Positions 1-8,106 of a stretch of 64,000 bases of DNA are shown in pieces. The position numbers and the translations under genes are program-made. The stretch is from Candidatus Poribacteria bacterium (lineage in GTDB: Bacteria; Poribacteria; WGA-4E; WGA-3G): contig JAPOQK010000043.1 in the NCBI GenBank assembly GCA_026710795.1, forward strand, positions 1 through 64,000, read 5' to 3'. Numbering within the stretch: the first letter of the stretch is position 1; every line of letters begins with the position of its first letter. Below the pieces are notes generated by a model. The model saw nothing but the letters and a program-made list of their open reading frames with translations, ran no database searches and was not told the DNA's origin.

Positions 1-830
1 ACAGCGATTTTCCCATCCTCTTTGACTGACCCTTCAACTTTCATTCGGATACCAATTTCCGCGTCTGCCGCTATACACTCAATGATGTCTCCTTCCGCGT
101 GGATAAAGACATTCGAGAGAATAGGGGACTCATCCTGTTCATTAGCGATTCCCTGTAGCATTTGCAGGGTATACAAAAGATCGTCTCTTTCAAAAGTTAA
201 TTTCATTCCAATACCTCCGTTGATATGTTTTTCGAAGCGATGTCCCTCTTCAATTGTGATTTCTAACGCTTCTTGTATCATGAATTCGTATTTCTTTAAC
301 CGCTGTCGTGCGCGATGCAGCCGACTCTTAATAGTGCTTTCTGATATACCCAAATGCGATCCTATCTCTGAATATGTCATCTGTCTAAAGTAGTGGAGGG
401 TAATTATTTCCCTATCATCCTGTTTCAACTTTGCCAGCATTTTCTTGATAAGGTCACGTCGCACTTCCGCAGTAGTTTTCGCGTGTTCTAATGCAACATA
501 TTGAGAATAAGCTTCTGTCTGTATTTCTGAAGAGTCGGTTTCTTCCAGCGACTCGGTTCGTATACGGTTTTTTCGGAACCATGCAATACAGAGTCTATTC
601 ACAATTGGATAAAGCCATCTTGAAAACTGCGTTGGATCTTCCAGTGTTCCGAGTTTCTGATAGACCTGCAGGAAAGTATCTTGTGTAATGTCTTCAGCGA
701 TATGGTAATCACCTGTCCGCCGCCATGCATGTGCGTGAACCTGCTTCCGATACTTTCTCAGCAAACTCTCAAAAGCCGACTGATCACCCGCAAGGATACG
801 TTGGATCAACGCAACATCATTGTTTTTCAT
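1..830 (-). CDS. ECF sigma factor fused in frame to a DNA polymerase III beta-clamp N-terminal domain (3' end outside window)
   Basis: Reading from the ATG at 830 there is no stop to the left edge, giving about 276 visible residues. Residues 1-195 are an ECF-type sigma-70 factor: region 2 carries the AEDITQDTF core near residues 45-53, and region 4 carries MTYSEIGSHLGISESTIKSR, an HTH. After a short linker (HINGGIG) the frame continues into MKLTFERDDLLYTLQ..., then SPILSNV and a DAEIGIR-type motif, the start of a DnaN-like sliding clamp. I checked codon phase: the clamp Met at 206 is exactly 208 codons after the sigma start. ECF factors are normally about 180-200 aa and DnaN is a separate gene. 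The clamp Met has its own ribosome site, so a free clamp-like protein could also be made. What the clamp half does here is unknown. Confidence 0.85.
   Translation of the reverse strand, partial: MKNNDVALIQRILAGDQSAFESLLRKYRKQVHAHAWRRTGDYHIAEDITQDTFLQVYQKLGTLEDPTQFSRWLYPIVNRLCIAWFRKNRIRTESLEETDSSEIQTEAYSQYVALEHAKTTAEVRRDLIKKMLAKLKQDDREIITLHYFRQMTYSEIGSHLGISESTIKSRLHRARQRLKKYEFMIQEALEITIEEGHRFEKHINGGIGMKLTFERDDLLYTLQMLQGIANEQDESPILSNVFIHAEGDIIECIAADAEIGIRMKVEGSVKEDGKIA
204..218 (-). promoter_or_regulatory. Internal ribosome binding site before the clamp-domain Met
   Basis: On the minus strand GGAGG (214-218) lies 7 nt upstream of the ATG at 206-204, inside the sigma-clamp reading frame. The spacing is ideal for initiation. 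It suggests that either a fusion protein or a separate clamp-like protein, or both, is made from the same frame. Confidence 0.5.
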
Positions 831-898
831 CAGATTGCTCCGTATTGTTTATCATCATCTATTCGTATATAAGGACGCGAGTTTACCGAGAATTGTTG

Positions 899-910
899 CA
901 CAAATTTGTG
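899..910. promoter_or_regulatory. Perfect 12-bp palindrome, possible operator
   Basis: CACAAATTTGTG is a perfect palindrome in the divergent gap between the sigma-factor gene (start 830, minus) and the UPF0261 gene (start 1035, plus), about 60 bp upstream of the plus-strand promoter. It could bind a dimeric regulator. A chance palindrome in AT-rich DNA cannot be excluded. Confidence 0.25.
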
Positions 911-967
911 TAATGTAAATGGAGTGGTGTATGGAAATAATTAACAGTCTATCAGTTGGGAATTCTC

Positions 968-996
968 TTGACATATTTTACTCCTCTCCATATAAT
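968..996 (+). promoter_or_regulatory. Sigma-70-type promoter
   Basis: TTGACA (968-973) and TATAAT (991-996) are separated by exactly 17 bp, a consensus housekeeping promoter. It sits about 40 bp upstream of the ATG at 1035 and probably drives the UPF0261 and PhyH genes. Confidence 0.7.
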
Positions 997-1034
997 TTTC
1001 AACACAATTCAACAGATACTGGAGGAATCTGCCG

Positions 1035-2243
1035 ATGGCGAAAACAGTTTGTATTGTCGGAACAATGGACACCAAAGGGGTAGAATTTGCGTTCATCAAA
1101 GCACAGATAGAATCAAGCGGCGTTTCAACGTGCGTTGTCAATACAGGGATATTAGGAGAACCAGAATTAACTTCTGATATTTCTGCTGATGAGGTAGCAC
1201 AAGCAGGTGGTTCGTCTTTAAAGATATTGCGTGATGAAGGCGACCGTGGCAATAGCGTAGCTGTGATGGCACAAGGCGCAGCAACCCTTATTGTTGAGAA
1301 ACATGCTGCTGGTGAAATTGATGGTATTATCTCACTCGGCGGTTCTGCAGGAACCACTATCGGGACAACTGCGATGCAGGCATTACCTGTCGGTGTACCG
1401 AAAGTTATGGTTTCAACGCTTGCATCAGGAGATACAAGTCCTTATGTGCAGTCCAAAGATATTTGCATGATGTATTCTGTCGTTGACATTGCAGGCATCA
1501 ACCGTCTGTCCAGACAGATACTCGCTAACGCTGCTGGCGCAATCGTTGGAATGGTTTCTACTGAAGCACCAGAAGCGGCAGATGACAAACCCTTAATCGC
1601 TGCGACAATGTTCGGTGTAACAACTCCGTGTGTTACTAAAGCGCGTGAAATCCTTGAAGACGCTGGCTATGAAGTTCTCGTTTTTCATGCAACAGGTACA
1701 GGTGGGCGCGCCATGGAAGACCTTGTAAAAGGTGGTTTCCTTGCTGGTGTGCTTGACGTAACGACAACAGAACTTGCAGATGAATTGGTCGGTGGAATAC
1801 TTAGTGCTGGTCCTGAACGCTTAGAAGCTGCAGGACAAGCAGGTCTACCGCAAGTGATCGCTCCTGGTGCCTTGGATATGGTGAACTTCGGTCCTCCCGA
1901 CACCGTACCAGAGAAGTTTAGCGAACGACATTTCTATCAACACAACCCCACAGTGACACTCATGCGGACAACTGCCGAAGAAACATCCGAATTGGGCAAA
2001 ATTATGGCACTTAAACTCAGTGAAGCCGCGGGACCTACAACTGTTCTCATTCCTATGCAAGGTGTATCCGCAATTGATAAAACAGGACAACCTTTCGATT
2101 CTCCTGAAGCACGAGATACTTGGCGGAAAAATCTGAAAACACACATTGGTGACAATGTTACGGTAATTGAAATAGACGCTCATATCAACGATGATGAATT
2201 CGCCACGAAACTTGCAGAGACATTATTGAGTAATCTGAAATAA
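1035..2243 (+). CDS. Tm-1-like ATP-binding domain protein (UPF0261 family)
   Basis: 402 aa, the usual length for UPF0261. The N-terminus VCIVGTMDTKG and the glycine-rich stretch SLGGSAGTTIGT (around residue 100) are typical of this family, named after the tomato virus-resistance protein Tm-1. The bacterial role is not established. GGAGG lies 9 nt before the ATG, which fixes the start. The PhyH dioxygenase gene begins 9 bp after the stop, so the two are probably co-transcribed from the promoter at 968-996. Confidence 0.85.
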   Translation: MAKTVCIVGTMDTKGVEFAFIKAQIESSGVSTCVVNTGILGEPELTSDISADEVAQAGGSSLKILRDEGDRGNSVAVMAQGAATLIVEKHAAGEIDGIISLGGSAGTTIGTTAMQALPVGVPKVMVSTLASGDTSPYVQSKDICMMYSVVDIAGINRLSRQILANAAGAIVGMVSTEAPEAADDKPLIAATMFGVTTPCVTKAREILEDAGYEVLVFHATGTGGRAMEDLVKGGFLAGVLDVTTTELADELVGGILSAGPERLEAAGQAGLPQVIAPGALDMVNFGPPDTVPEKFSERHFYQHNPTVTLMRTTAEETSELGKIMALKLSEAAGPTTVLIPMQGVSAIDKTGQPFDSPEARDTWRKNLKTHIGDNVTVIEIDAHINDDEFATKLAETLLSNLK

Positions 2244-2252
2244 AAGGATATT

Positions 2253-3143
2253 ATGCCAAAAGTTTACAAAACAATTACAGAATCTGATGTAGACCACTTT
2301 GTTGAAAAGGGACACATTGTTCTGAAAGACTGCTTTTCGCGTGAATTGGCAGCGGAATGGCGAGAATTCGCCTTTAAACGACTCGGTTATGATTCTGACG
2401 ATCCCACAACTTGGGAGGAACCGCGCATACATTTGCCATCTATGAATCGTCTACCGATCCGAGAAATCGCACCAAGAGCATGGGATGCAATCTGTGATCT
2501 ACTCGGTGGAGAAGAGAGGATTGCCAACACAGACCCATCATGGGGTGATGGTTTTATCATCAACTTTGCATTAGGTGGAGACACAGAGTGGCAACCACCA
2601 GAATCACACTACAACGGATGGCATAAGGATGGTGATTTCTTCCGTCACTTCTTGGATAGTCCTGAACAAGGATTGCTGACAATTGTAGTATGGTCAGATA
2701 TTATGCCAAAAAGCGGTGGAACTTTTGTCGCGTGCGATTCTGTCCAACATGTGGCACAACATCTGTCCGAACATCCTGAAGGTCTGTTACCGGGACAGGG
2801 TTTTGGTCAGTTGTATCAGAAATGTAAGGATTTTGTGGAAATTACAGGGAATGCGGGAGATGTTGTTCTCTTGCATCCGTTTGTCTTACATTCTGCATCA
2901 CAGAATCCTTCGGGACGCGCTAGGTTTATTACGAACCCACCTGTTGCCCTCAAAGAACCGATGAATTTCAATCGTGATAATCCAGACGATTTCTCACCAG
3001 TGGAATTGGCTGTATTATCGGGGTTGGACAAAAAACGTTTGGATTTCAAACCCACTGCACCACGGGAAAGATTGGTGCCAGAACGTGTAAAACGTCAGAA
3101 AAGAATATTGGAAGAGCAGAAAAAACGACTTGCGATGGAATAG
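2253..3143 (+). CDS. Phytanoyl-CoA dioxygenase (PhyH) family protein
   Basis: 296 aa Fe(II)/2-oxoglutarate-dependent oxygenase. The iron-binding HxD is visible in GWHKDGDFF; the distal His is probably in HPFVLHSAS, followed by the Arg of NPSGRARF that would bind 2-oxoglutarate. AAGGA precedes the ATG. It directly follows the UPF0261 gene on the same strand. The C-terminus is rich in Lys/Arg (VKRQKRILEEQKKR). The substrate cannot be told from sequence; this is one of three PhyH-like genes in the window. It converges on the thioredoxin-like gene with only 20 bp between stops. Confidence 0.88.
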   Translation: MPKVYKTITESDVDHFVEKGHIVLKDCFSRELAAEWREFAFKRLGYDSDDPTTWEEPRIHLPSMNRLPIREIAPRAWDAICDLLGGEERIANTDPSWGDGFIINFALGGDTEWQPPESHYNGWHKDGDFFRHFLDSPEQGLLTIVVWSDIMPKSGGTFVACDSVQHVAQHLSEHPEGLLPGQGFGQLYQKCKDFVEITGNAGDVVLLHPFVLHSASQNPSGRARFITNPPVALKEPMNFNRDNPDDFSPVELAVLSGLDKKRLDFKPTAPRERLVPERVKRQKRILEEQKKRLAME

Positions 3144-3163
3144 CAATTCTGTGGGACTGATGT

Positions 3164-4237
3164 CTATCTGTTTTCCAATTCTAACTGTGCCTTTTGCCAT
3201 CCATAATCCACATTACCGTCATAGAATTTATCGGGATGTTCAACTACCCATATTTGCTTGTGGATAATCCAATTTTTCGGGTCTAATGCCAAAGCCTTTC
3301 GCCATTCGGTCATTGCTTCCGTCTTTTTCCCTACCTCTAACAAAGTTAGTCCGAGTTGAAAACGCGCATTGGCTTCAATAACTTTTGGGTTTTTTGGTTT
3401 GTTTAGAAGTTTCACGTCACAAAGCAGTGTAGCGTTGTAAGCGGTATCGGATAGCCACTTTTCCAACATGGCAAGTGTTTCTTTCTTAGCAACATTTATG
3501 CTAAAGGGAGATTTTATTAACCGTCCTGCCTCGTCAATCATAACGCCGTATGGAATCGCTTTTAGGTTGAATAGGTTACCCAATATATTCTGTGAATCGA
3601 CAAGTGTGTCAAATTCTGCGTTAGCTTTATTGTGCCACGGTTTCACTACAGACGCACCCTGTGCATCAATTGCAATAGAGACTATATTTAGTTTTTCACG
3701 GTGTTTTGCGTAAAATTTCTGCCATCCTGACAGTTGTCCGCGACATGCTCACCATGAACCCCAAATATAGAGGAGCGTCTTCTTTCCGCGAAAATCTTTC
3801 AAATGTTTTGGTGTATCGTCAAGGTCAGGTAGAGTAAATTGAGGTGCAAGTTGTTCTGGTCGGATGATCTCAAATTGACTTTCCGATGCTTTGTAGATTT
3901 CAAAACCAAATGGTTCAGTGATGCCTTCAGGTGTGGCATAAGTAACACTGTCAATACTGAGCACTTCCTCACCAAAACGTAACGGAACACATAAATCCGA
4001 TTCTCCACTACCACAAATAACCACCATCTCTCCACTATCTGGATATTCGACCTTTAATTCTAACTGTTTGCATAAATCCTCTAACGGCATAAACCATGCA
4101 CCATTTTTGAATATAGGGTTGATGGAAAATGAGATAAGTTGATTATCAAGTGATATTTGAAGGTTTTTGACAGGTGCTGCTTGCAATCCGATTGCACAAG
4201 ACAACACCACACAAGTTGTAAGTATCAGTCTTGTCAT
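3164..4237 (-). CDS. Candidate selenoprotein: exported thioredoxin/TlpA-fold protein with in-frame TGA in its redox motif, plus C-terminal TPR-like region
   Basis: Read through one in-frame TGA (3751-3749) the gene is 357 aa. Residues 1-20 are a signal peptide. Residues 21-110 look like a copper-amine-oxidase-N-like stalk domain. Residues 128-162 begin a TlpA/AhpC-type fold (LAPQFTLPDLDD, then LLYIWGSW). The TGA is codon 163, followed by Ala-Cys-Arg, so the motif reads W-Sec-A-C-R, a UxC in place of the CxC/CxxC expected there. The frame then stays open, with normal thioredoxin-fold sequence (GWQKFYAKH, VSIAIDAQG) and a TPR-like tail. A SECIS-like hairpin lies just after the TGA. Its ATG overlaps the cytochrome stop (ATGA). 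The alternative is a pseudogene with a nonsense mutation, but the position of the TGA argues against it. No Sec machinery is in the window. Confidence 0.68.
3719..3733 (-). promoter_or_regulatory. SECIS-like hairpin downstream of the in-frame TGA
   Basis: On the minus strand, 15 nt after the TGA, CTGTC (3733-3729) pairs with GGCAG (3723-3719), closing a 5-nt AGGAT loop. Bacterial SECIS elements are short stem-loops inside the ORF with a G-rich apical loop roughly 16-37 nt after the UGA; the E. coli fdhF loop begins AGGU. Size, distance and loop all fit. Five base pairs alone could arise by chance. Confidence 0.5.
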
Positions 4238-4602
4238 GGGGTACTTCTCTCCCGATGCTGTGCGTCATAAATTAGGAATTTGATTATTCGTTCAGAGGTT
4301 TTAGGAGTGAGTCCGGAACCTGGTTTGCGCATCATTTTATGCACGTATTTTCGCCATTCTTCCGGTGTAAATGTAGAATTAATGGGTCGCGCCACTGTAT
4401 GACATCGGCTACATCTCCGAGTAAATAACTCGTAAAGCGTTTGCATTTCCTGTGGGTAGTCTGATACATCAATAAAGTTAGGACCATCATCTGCGGGATA
4501 TGTTTTAGGGGCGGTGCGCGGTGCACGCAAAACAAAAAACATTCCAATCCCTACCAGAACGATAACCCCTATTACTACGATCCAAACAACCGTTTGCTGC
4601 AA
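4234..4602 (-). CDS. Membrane-anchored c-type cytochrome
   Basis: 122 aa. One hydrophobic segment (residues 6-25, VWIVVIGVIVLVGIG) acts as N-terminal anchor. The heme-attachment motif CSRCH lies at residues 64-68, and methionines in KMMRKPG (about 90) could supply the sixth ligand. The size fits a single-heme cytochrome c domain outside the cytoplasmic membrane. It overlaps the thioredoxin-like candidate selenoprotein by 4 nt (ATGA), so the pair is translationally coupled; a thiol/selenol redox partner in heme-protein maturation or electron transfer is a reasonable inference. Confidence 0.8.
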   Translation of the reverse strand: MQQTVVWIVVIGVIVLVGIGMFFVLRAPRTAPKTYPADDGPNFIDVSDYPQEMQTLYELFTRRCSRCHTVARPINSTFTPEEWRKYVHKMMRKPGSGLTPKTSERIIKFLIYDAQHRERSTP

Positions 4603-4631
4603 CTCTTAGTACACCTCAATGTTGTTACTTA

Positions 4632-4921
4632 TCAAATTGATGGTAACACGTCAATGCTCACATTACCATTTTCTATACCATCTAAAATTACGCGACTTCC
4701 AAGTAAAAGGAACATTCCGGCAATAGATCCATCTTCAGTTCTTAACACAGAAACACTGTGTTCTTCACCATGCCACATCACTTTTGCAAGATATTTCTCT
4801 AAAGATACCACAGTACCATCCCCGAGAAGTACATCTTGGTCATCAATTTTCGGAAGTGATAAGTTCTCAATTAATTCACTTGGTAAAGCCAATAACCAGA
4901 AAATCCTGTGTCAATTATACA
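4632..4921 (-). pseudogene. Frameshifted clan AA retropepsin-like aspartic protease
   Basis: An open frame from 4892 to 4632 encodes LALPSELIENLSLP ... LGDGTVVSLEKY ... GMFLLLGSRVILD ... VSIDVLPS, the C-terminal part of a small bacterial clan AA aspartic protease. The catalytic DTGFSGY (Asp-Thr-Gly) lies just upstream in a different frame. One extra T near 4889-4896 would rejoin DTGFSGY to LALPSEL. Further upstream another frame change and a stop appear. So the gene looks decayed, unless the base loss is a sequencing error. It lies downstream of the transketolase on the same strand. Confidence 0.6.
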
Positions 4922-4977
4922 CTATATTGCACAATGAATATATCCAATCCTGCTGATCCAAACTCTACTGCCAATTA

Positions 4978-6816
4978 TCACAAGACATTCTTTACCTTTT
5001 GAACAATAGCATTTGCACTAATGCCATGCAGTTCCAATAACTCATCCGGTTTGCCAGACCGCGGTATTCCTGTAACAGCGAGTTTGTGTACTCGGACATC
5101 TTCGGTTGCGACTGCATCCAGAACAGCATCACCTAAGCCACCTTCAGGGTAGTGATCTTCAACGGTGATAATAGTGTTATTTGTTTCGACAGCAGCGGCT
5201 AATAGTGTTTCCGCGTCAATCGGTTTGATGGAATATAGGTCAATAATTCGGATAGCTATACCTTCTGCAGCAAGTATCTCATGTGCCTTTAATGCTTCAT
5301 GAAGTGTGACACCAGCCGTGACCACGGTTGCTTTATCGTCATCACTCTTTTTAACGACCTTACAACCACCAATTGGAAAACTATCCGTAGCATCATAAAG
5401 GGTAACAGTTTTTGGGCGCGAAGTGCGGATATATACAATCCCTTCGTGTGCTGCAGCTTCAGCAACAAGTCGTTCCGCAGCGACAGCATCGCTCGGATAT
5501 AGCACCACTCCGTCAGGAATTGCGCGGAACATAGCGATGTCTTCTAAACCCATCTGTGAAGGTCCATCTTCACCAATTGAGACACCGCAGTGTGAACCGG
5601 CATATTTAATGTTCGCCTGTGAAATCGCAGACATGCGGATCTGGTCATACCCACGAGATAGAAATGCAGCAAACGTTGAAACAAATGGTATTTTACCTCG
5701 CTTTGCCAAACCTATACCTGCCCCGACTAAGTTCTGTTCTGCGATGAACATCTCGAAAAATCGATCTGGATAACTTTCCATGAATTGTTCAGAATAAGTA
5801 GAATTCTTCGTGTCTCCATCCAGCGCAACGACATTTGGGTTTGCTTTACCCAGTTTAGCAAGTCCAATACCGTAGCCACCGCGCGTGGCTACCTCTTCGT
5901 CAGTTTCATACTCAGGCGGTTCACATGTAGTCGGTGTAGAAGTCTGAATATCTATCGGATTTGGGGTTTGTATCTGGAGCGGAATGTCTGTATGCAGTGG
6001 ACCGAGTTCTGCTAATGCTTTGTCAAGTTGTTCCCCTTTTGCAACTGCCTTCCCGTGCCAGTTATCTTCATTCTCAAGGAACGAAACCCCTTTCCCTTTA
6101 TATGTTTTTGCAACAATCATTGTCGGTTTATCGGTGGAGGTTTTGGCTTTCTCCAATGCAGATAAGATTTCATCAAAATCGTGACCATCTATACCGATGG
6201 TTTGCCATCCGAATGCTTCAAAACGTTGGCAGTAAGTATCAATATCAAAAGCATACATCGTGCGTTGGCTCTGTCCGAGGGCATTTACATCTACAATTCC
6301 GATCAAGTTATTCAACTTATAATGAGACGCTAAAGCAGCAGCTTCCCAGACACCACCCTCAGCCGTTTCACCATCGCCAAGTAATACATAGACGCAGTAA
6401 TCGGATTTGTCTAAGTATTTACCGTTGAGTGCCATACCAAGTCCGAGAGATAACCCTTGTCCGAGAGAACCTGTCGCCACCTCTGTCCAATCAAAACGAG
6501 GTGTAGGGTGTCCCTCAAGAATGCTATCAACCTGACGGAGTGTTAGCAGATCGTCTACCGGAATGATACCTGCTTCTGCATAGGCAGCATAAAGTAAGGG
6601 AGCGGCGTGTCCTTTTGATAAGATGAACCGATCATTATTCGGGTTTTGCGCATCGGAACAGTCATAACGCATCACGTGAAAAAATAGAGCAGAAACAATA
6701 TCTGCAGCTGAAAGACACGTTGTCGGATGTCCGCTTCCTGCCTCCGATGTTGATATAATAGAATGTATACGTAAGTTTGTCGCTTTCCGTTCAAGTATAT
6801 TCTTCAAGGTATCCAC
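4978..6816 (-). CDS. Transketolase (full length)
   Basis: 612 aa with both halves in one chain. The thiamine-diphosphate half carries GSGHP (His30), SKGHA (His70) and the TPP/Mg motif GDGETAEGG (147 on) ending in Asn178. The pyrimidine-binding half starts near residue 310 (RGGYGIGLAKL) and carries the catalytic Glu in AEQNLVGAG. A C-terminal transketolase domain ends the protein. The length is closer to animal-type transketolases (about 620) than to the E. coli type (about 660). It moves two-carbon units in the pentose phosphate pathway. The start codon appears to be GTG, with AGGAT upstream. The TPR gene ends 21 bp before it, so the two are likely one transcript. Confidence 0.93.
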   Translation of the reverse strand: MDTLKNILERKATNLRIHSIISTSEAGSGHPTTCLSAADIVSALFFHVMRYDCSDAQNPNNDRFILSKGHAAPLLYAAYAEAGIIPVDDLLTLRQVDSILEGHPTPRFDWTEVATGSLGQGLSLGLGMALNGKYLDKSDYCVYVLLGDGETAEGGVWEAAALASHYKLNNLIGIVDVNALGQSQRTMYAFDIDTYCQRFEAFGWQTIGIDGHDFDEILSALEKAKTSTDKPTMIVAKTYKGKGVSFLENEDNWHGKAVAKGEQLDKALAELGPLHTDIPLQIQTPNPIDIQTSTPTTCEPPEYETDEEVATRGGYGIGLAKLGKANPNVVALDGDTKNSTYSEQFMESYPDRFFEMFIAEQNLVGAGIGLAKRGKIPFVSTFAAFLSRGYDQIRMSAISQANIKYAGSHCGVSIGEDGPSQMGLEDIAMFRAIPDGVVLYPSDAVAAERLVAEAAAHEGIVYIRTSRPKTVTLYDATDSFPIGGCKVVKKSDDDKATVVTAGVTLHEALKAHEILAAEGIAIRIIDLYSIKPIDAETLLAAAVETNNTIITVEDHYPEGGLGDAVLDAVATEDVRVHKLAVTGIPRSGKPDELLELHGISANAIVQKVKNVL

Positions 6817-6837
6817 TACTTTCGTTTATCCTTTCCT

Positions 6838-7416
6838 CTAAGAGTGTTTCGCTTTCAAAATTTCCGCACGACGCTGTGCCGCAATAGTAAGATAGTGCTC
6901 ACTACATGTCTTAACAAGGGATTCAAATGTATCAATTGCTTTCGGAATATCTTGGGTCTTGACATAAGACTCTGCTTGCCAATACATTGATTTAGCTACT
7001 ATTTCGTTGGATAGGAGCTGCTTCCCTTTGGTTTGCCGTTTAGCGTTTTTTATTGCTTCGCCAAATTTCTCTATAGCATGTTCATAATTTTTATCTTCAT
7101 AGTATGCTTTTACAGCTTCTGTGTAGGCAGGAACATTTTCTTCCTGTTGATTAAAAAGGTCTATTTCAATAGGCTCCTCTAATACCAGCGAAGAAGTTTC
7201 TTCGTCGGATTCATCCTCTTCATCATCCAGTTCATCCGACTCGTCTGGTTCATCTGGTTCATAAGCCACCTTATCAGCATCTTCCTCCTCAGCCGTATCA
7301 TCAAAACCGAGCGGATCAAACTCCTCATTATCATCAATTTCATCGTTGTTATCTTCTTCATCAGTATCCAGTTCTTCCTCGTCAAAATCCTCTACTTCTT
7401 CAAGTTTGAAATCCAT
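6838..7416 (-). CDS. Acidic TPR-like protein
   Basis: About 192 aa. The first 100 residues are extremely rich in Asp and Glu (runs such as DEEELDTDEEDNNDE), a low-complexity region. Residues 110-190 form TPR-like helices (AYYEDKNYEHAIEKFGEAI, ALDTFESLVKTC-like). I chose the ATG at 7416 over the one at 7431 because AGGAG lies 7 nt before it. It has no signal peptide, so it is probably cytoplasmic. It sits upstream of transketolase. The function is unknown; TPRs suggest protein binding. Confidence 0.72.
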   Translation of the reverse strand: MDFKLEEVEDFDEEELDTDEEDNNDEIDDNEEFDPLGFDDTAEEEDADKVAYEPDEPDESDELDDEEDESDEETSSLVLEEPIEIDLFNQQEENVPAYTEAVKAYYEDKNYEHAIEKFGEAIKNAKRQTKGKQLLSNEIVAKSMYWQAESYVKTQDIPKAIDTFESLVKTCSEHYLTIAAQRRAEILKAKHS

Positions 7417-7710
7417 CTTTCTACTCCTCATTTATAGTGTCATTCTAATGCACAGTGCCGTATGTAAGCCACATAAATACAAAATATATACCTATATCAT
7501 ATCAAATTTATATGGACATGTCAAGAAAAACTGTTGTATAGTTCGTGGTTAGTGTAAGGCGACAGACACCCTCCGCATGCTGCCGCTAAATACCTAAACT
7601 ACGATTCCAAAGTTATAGACATCATAATGAAGGACGCTAAAACGAGATATAGACATGGTTATAGAATACAATACCTATAGGTGTCAATTTAGTGTTGGAA
7701 TCTCTGGTAG

Positions 7711-7900
7711 GTCGGAGCGAGCTTGCGACCTCCGACATGTGAACTCCAATGAAATGATACGTGTCGGAGCGAGCTTGCGACCTCCGACATGTGAACTCCA
7801 ATGAAATGATACGAGTCGGAGCGAGCTTGCGACCTTCGACATGTGAACCCCAATGAAATGATACGTGTCGGAGGTCACTACGCTCGCTCCGACCTACGGA
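7711..7900. repeat. Tandem 52-bp repeat with palindromic core
   Basis: Units start at 7711, 7763, 7815 and 7867, a strict 52-bp period. The first three begin GTCGGAGCGAGCTTGCGACC and share a spacer (ACATGTGAAC, then CCAATGAAATGATAC). Each core is itself an imperfect palindrome (GTCGGAG...CTCCGAC). The fourth core is inverted relative to the others (GTCGGAGGTCACTACGCTCG). The same core recurs at 31831, 31885 and 42331. A 64-codon frame across the array is an artefact. The rest of 7417-8106 is AT-rich and shows only the promoter at 8023. Confidence 0.9.
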
Positions 7901-8022
7901 TATTTTTTAGACGTGATGAAGGCATAGAATTGTCCTTAATTTGACAGTTATCGTTATAGAATACAATACCTAACTACCGATGCTAAACTTTATATTTCAT
8001 TTTCTATTACCACTAAAAAAAG

Positions 8023-8051
8023 TTGACACCAACAACGATACTGTCTATAAT
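8023..8051 (+). promoter_or_regulatory. Sigma-70-type promoter
   Basis: TTGACA (8023-8028) and TATAAT (8046-8051) with a 17-bp spacer, 55 bp before the ATG at 8107. It probably drives the beta-helix membrane protein and the BatA-like gene. Confidence 0.7.
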
Positions 8052-8106
8052 ACATTAGGTATTATCAAAACCGTAGAGATACAGACGCATTCTAAATTTA
8101 GAAGTA

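Noticed and set aside
22..393. Open frame of 123 codons on the plus strand
   Set aside because: It lies wholly antisense to the sigma-clamp gene, which has clear homology on the minus strand.
3646..3750. Two separate genes on either side of the TGA
   Set aside because: The downstream frame would have to begin at a GTG inside the thioredoxin fold without a ribosome site; the fold is continuous across the TGA.
7684..7878. Open frame of 64 codons over the 52-bp repeats
   Set aside because: The frame exists only because the repeat period has no stop in one phase; the peptide is a tandem artefact.
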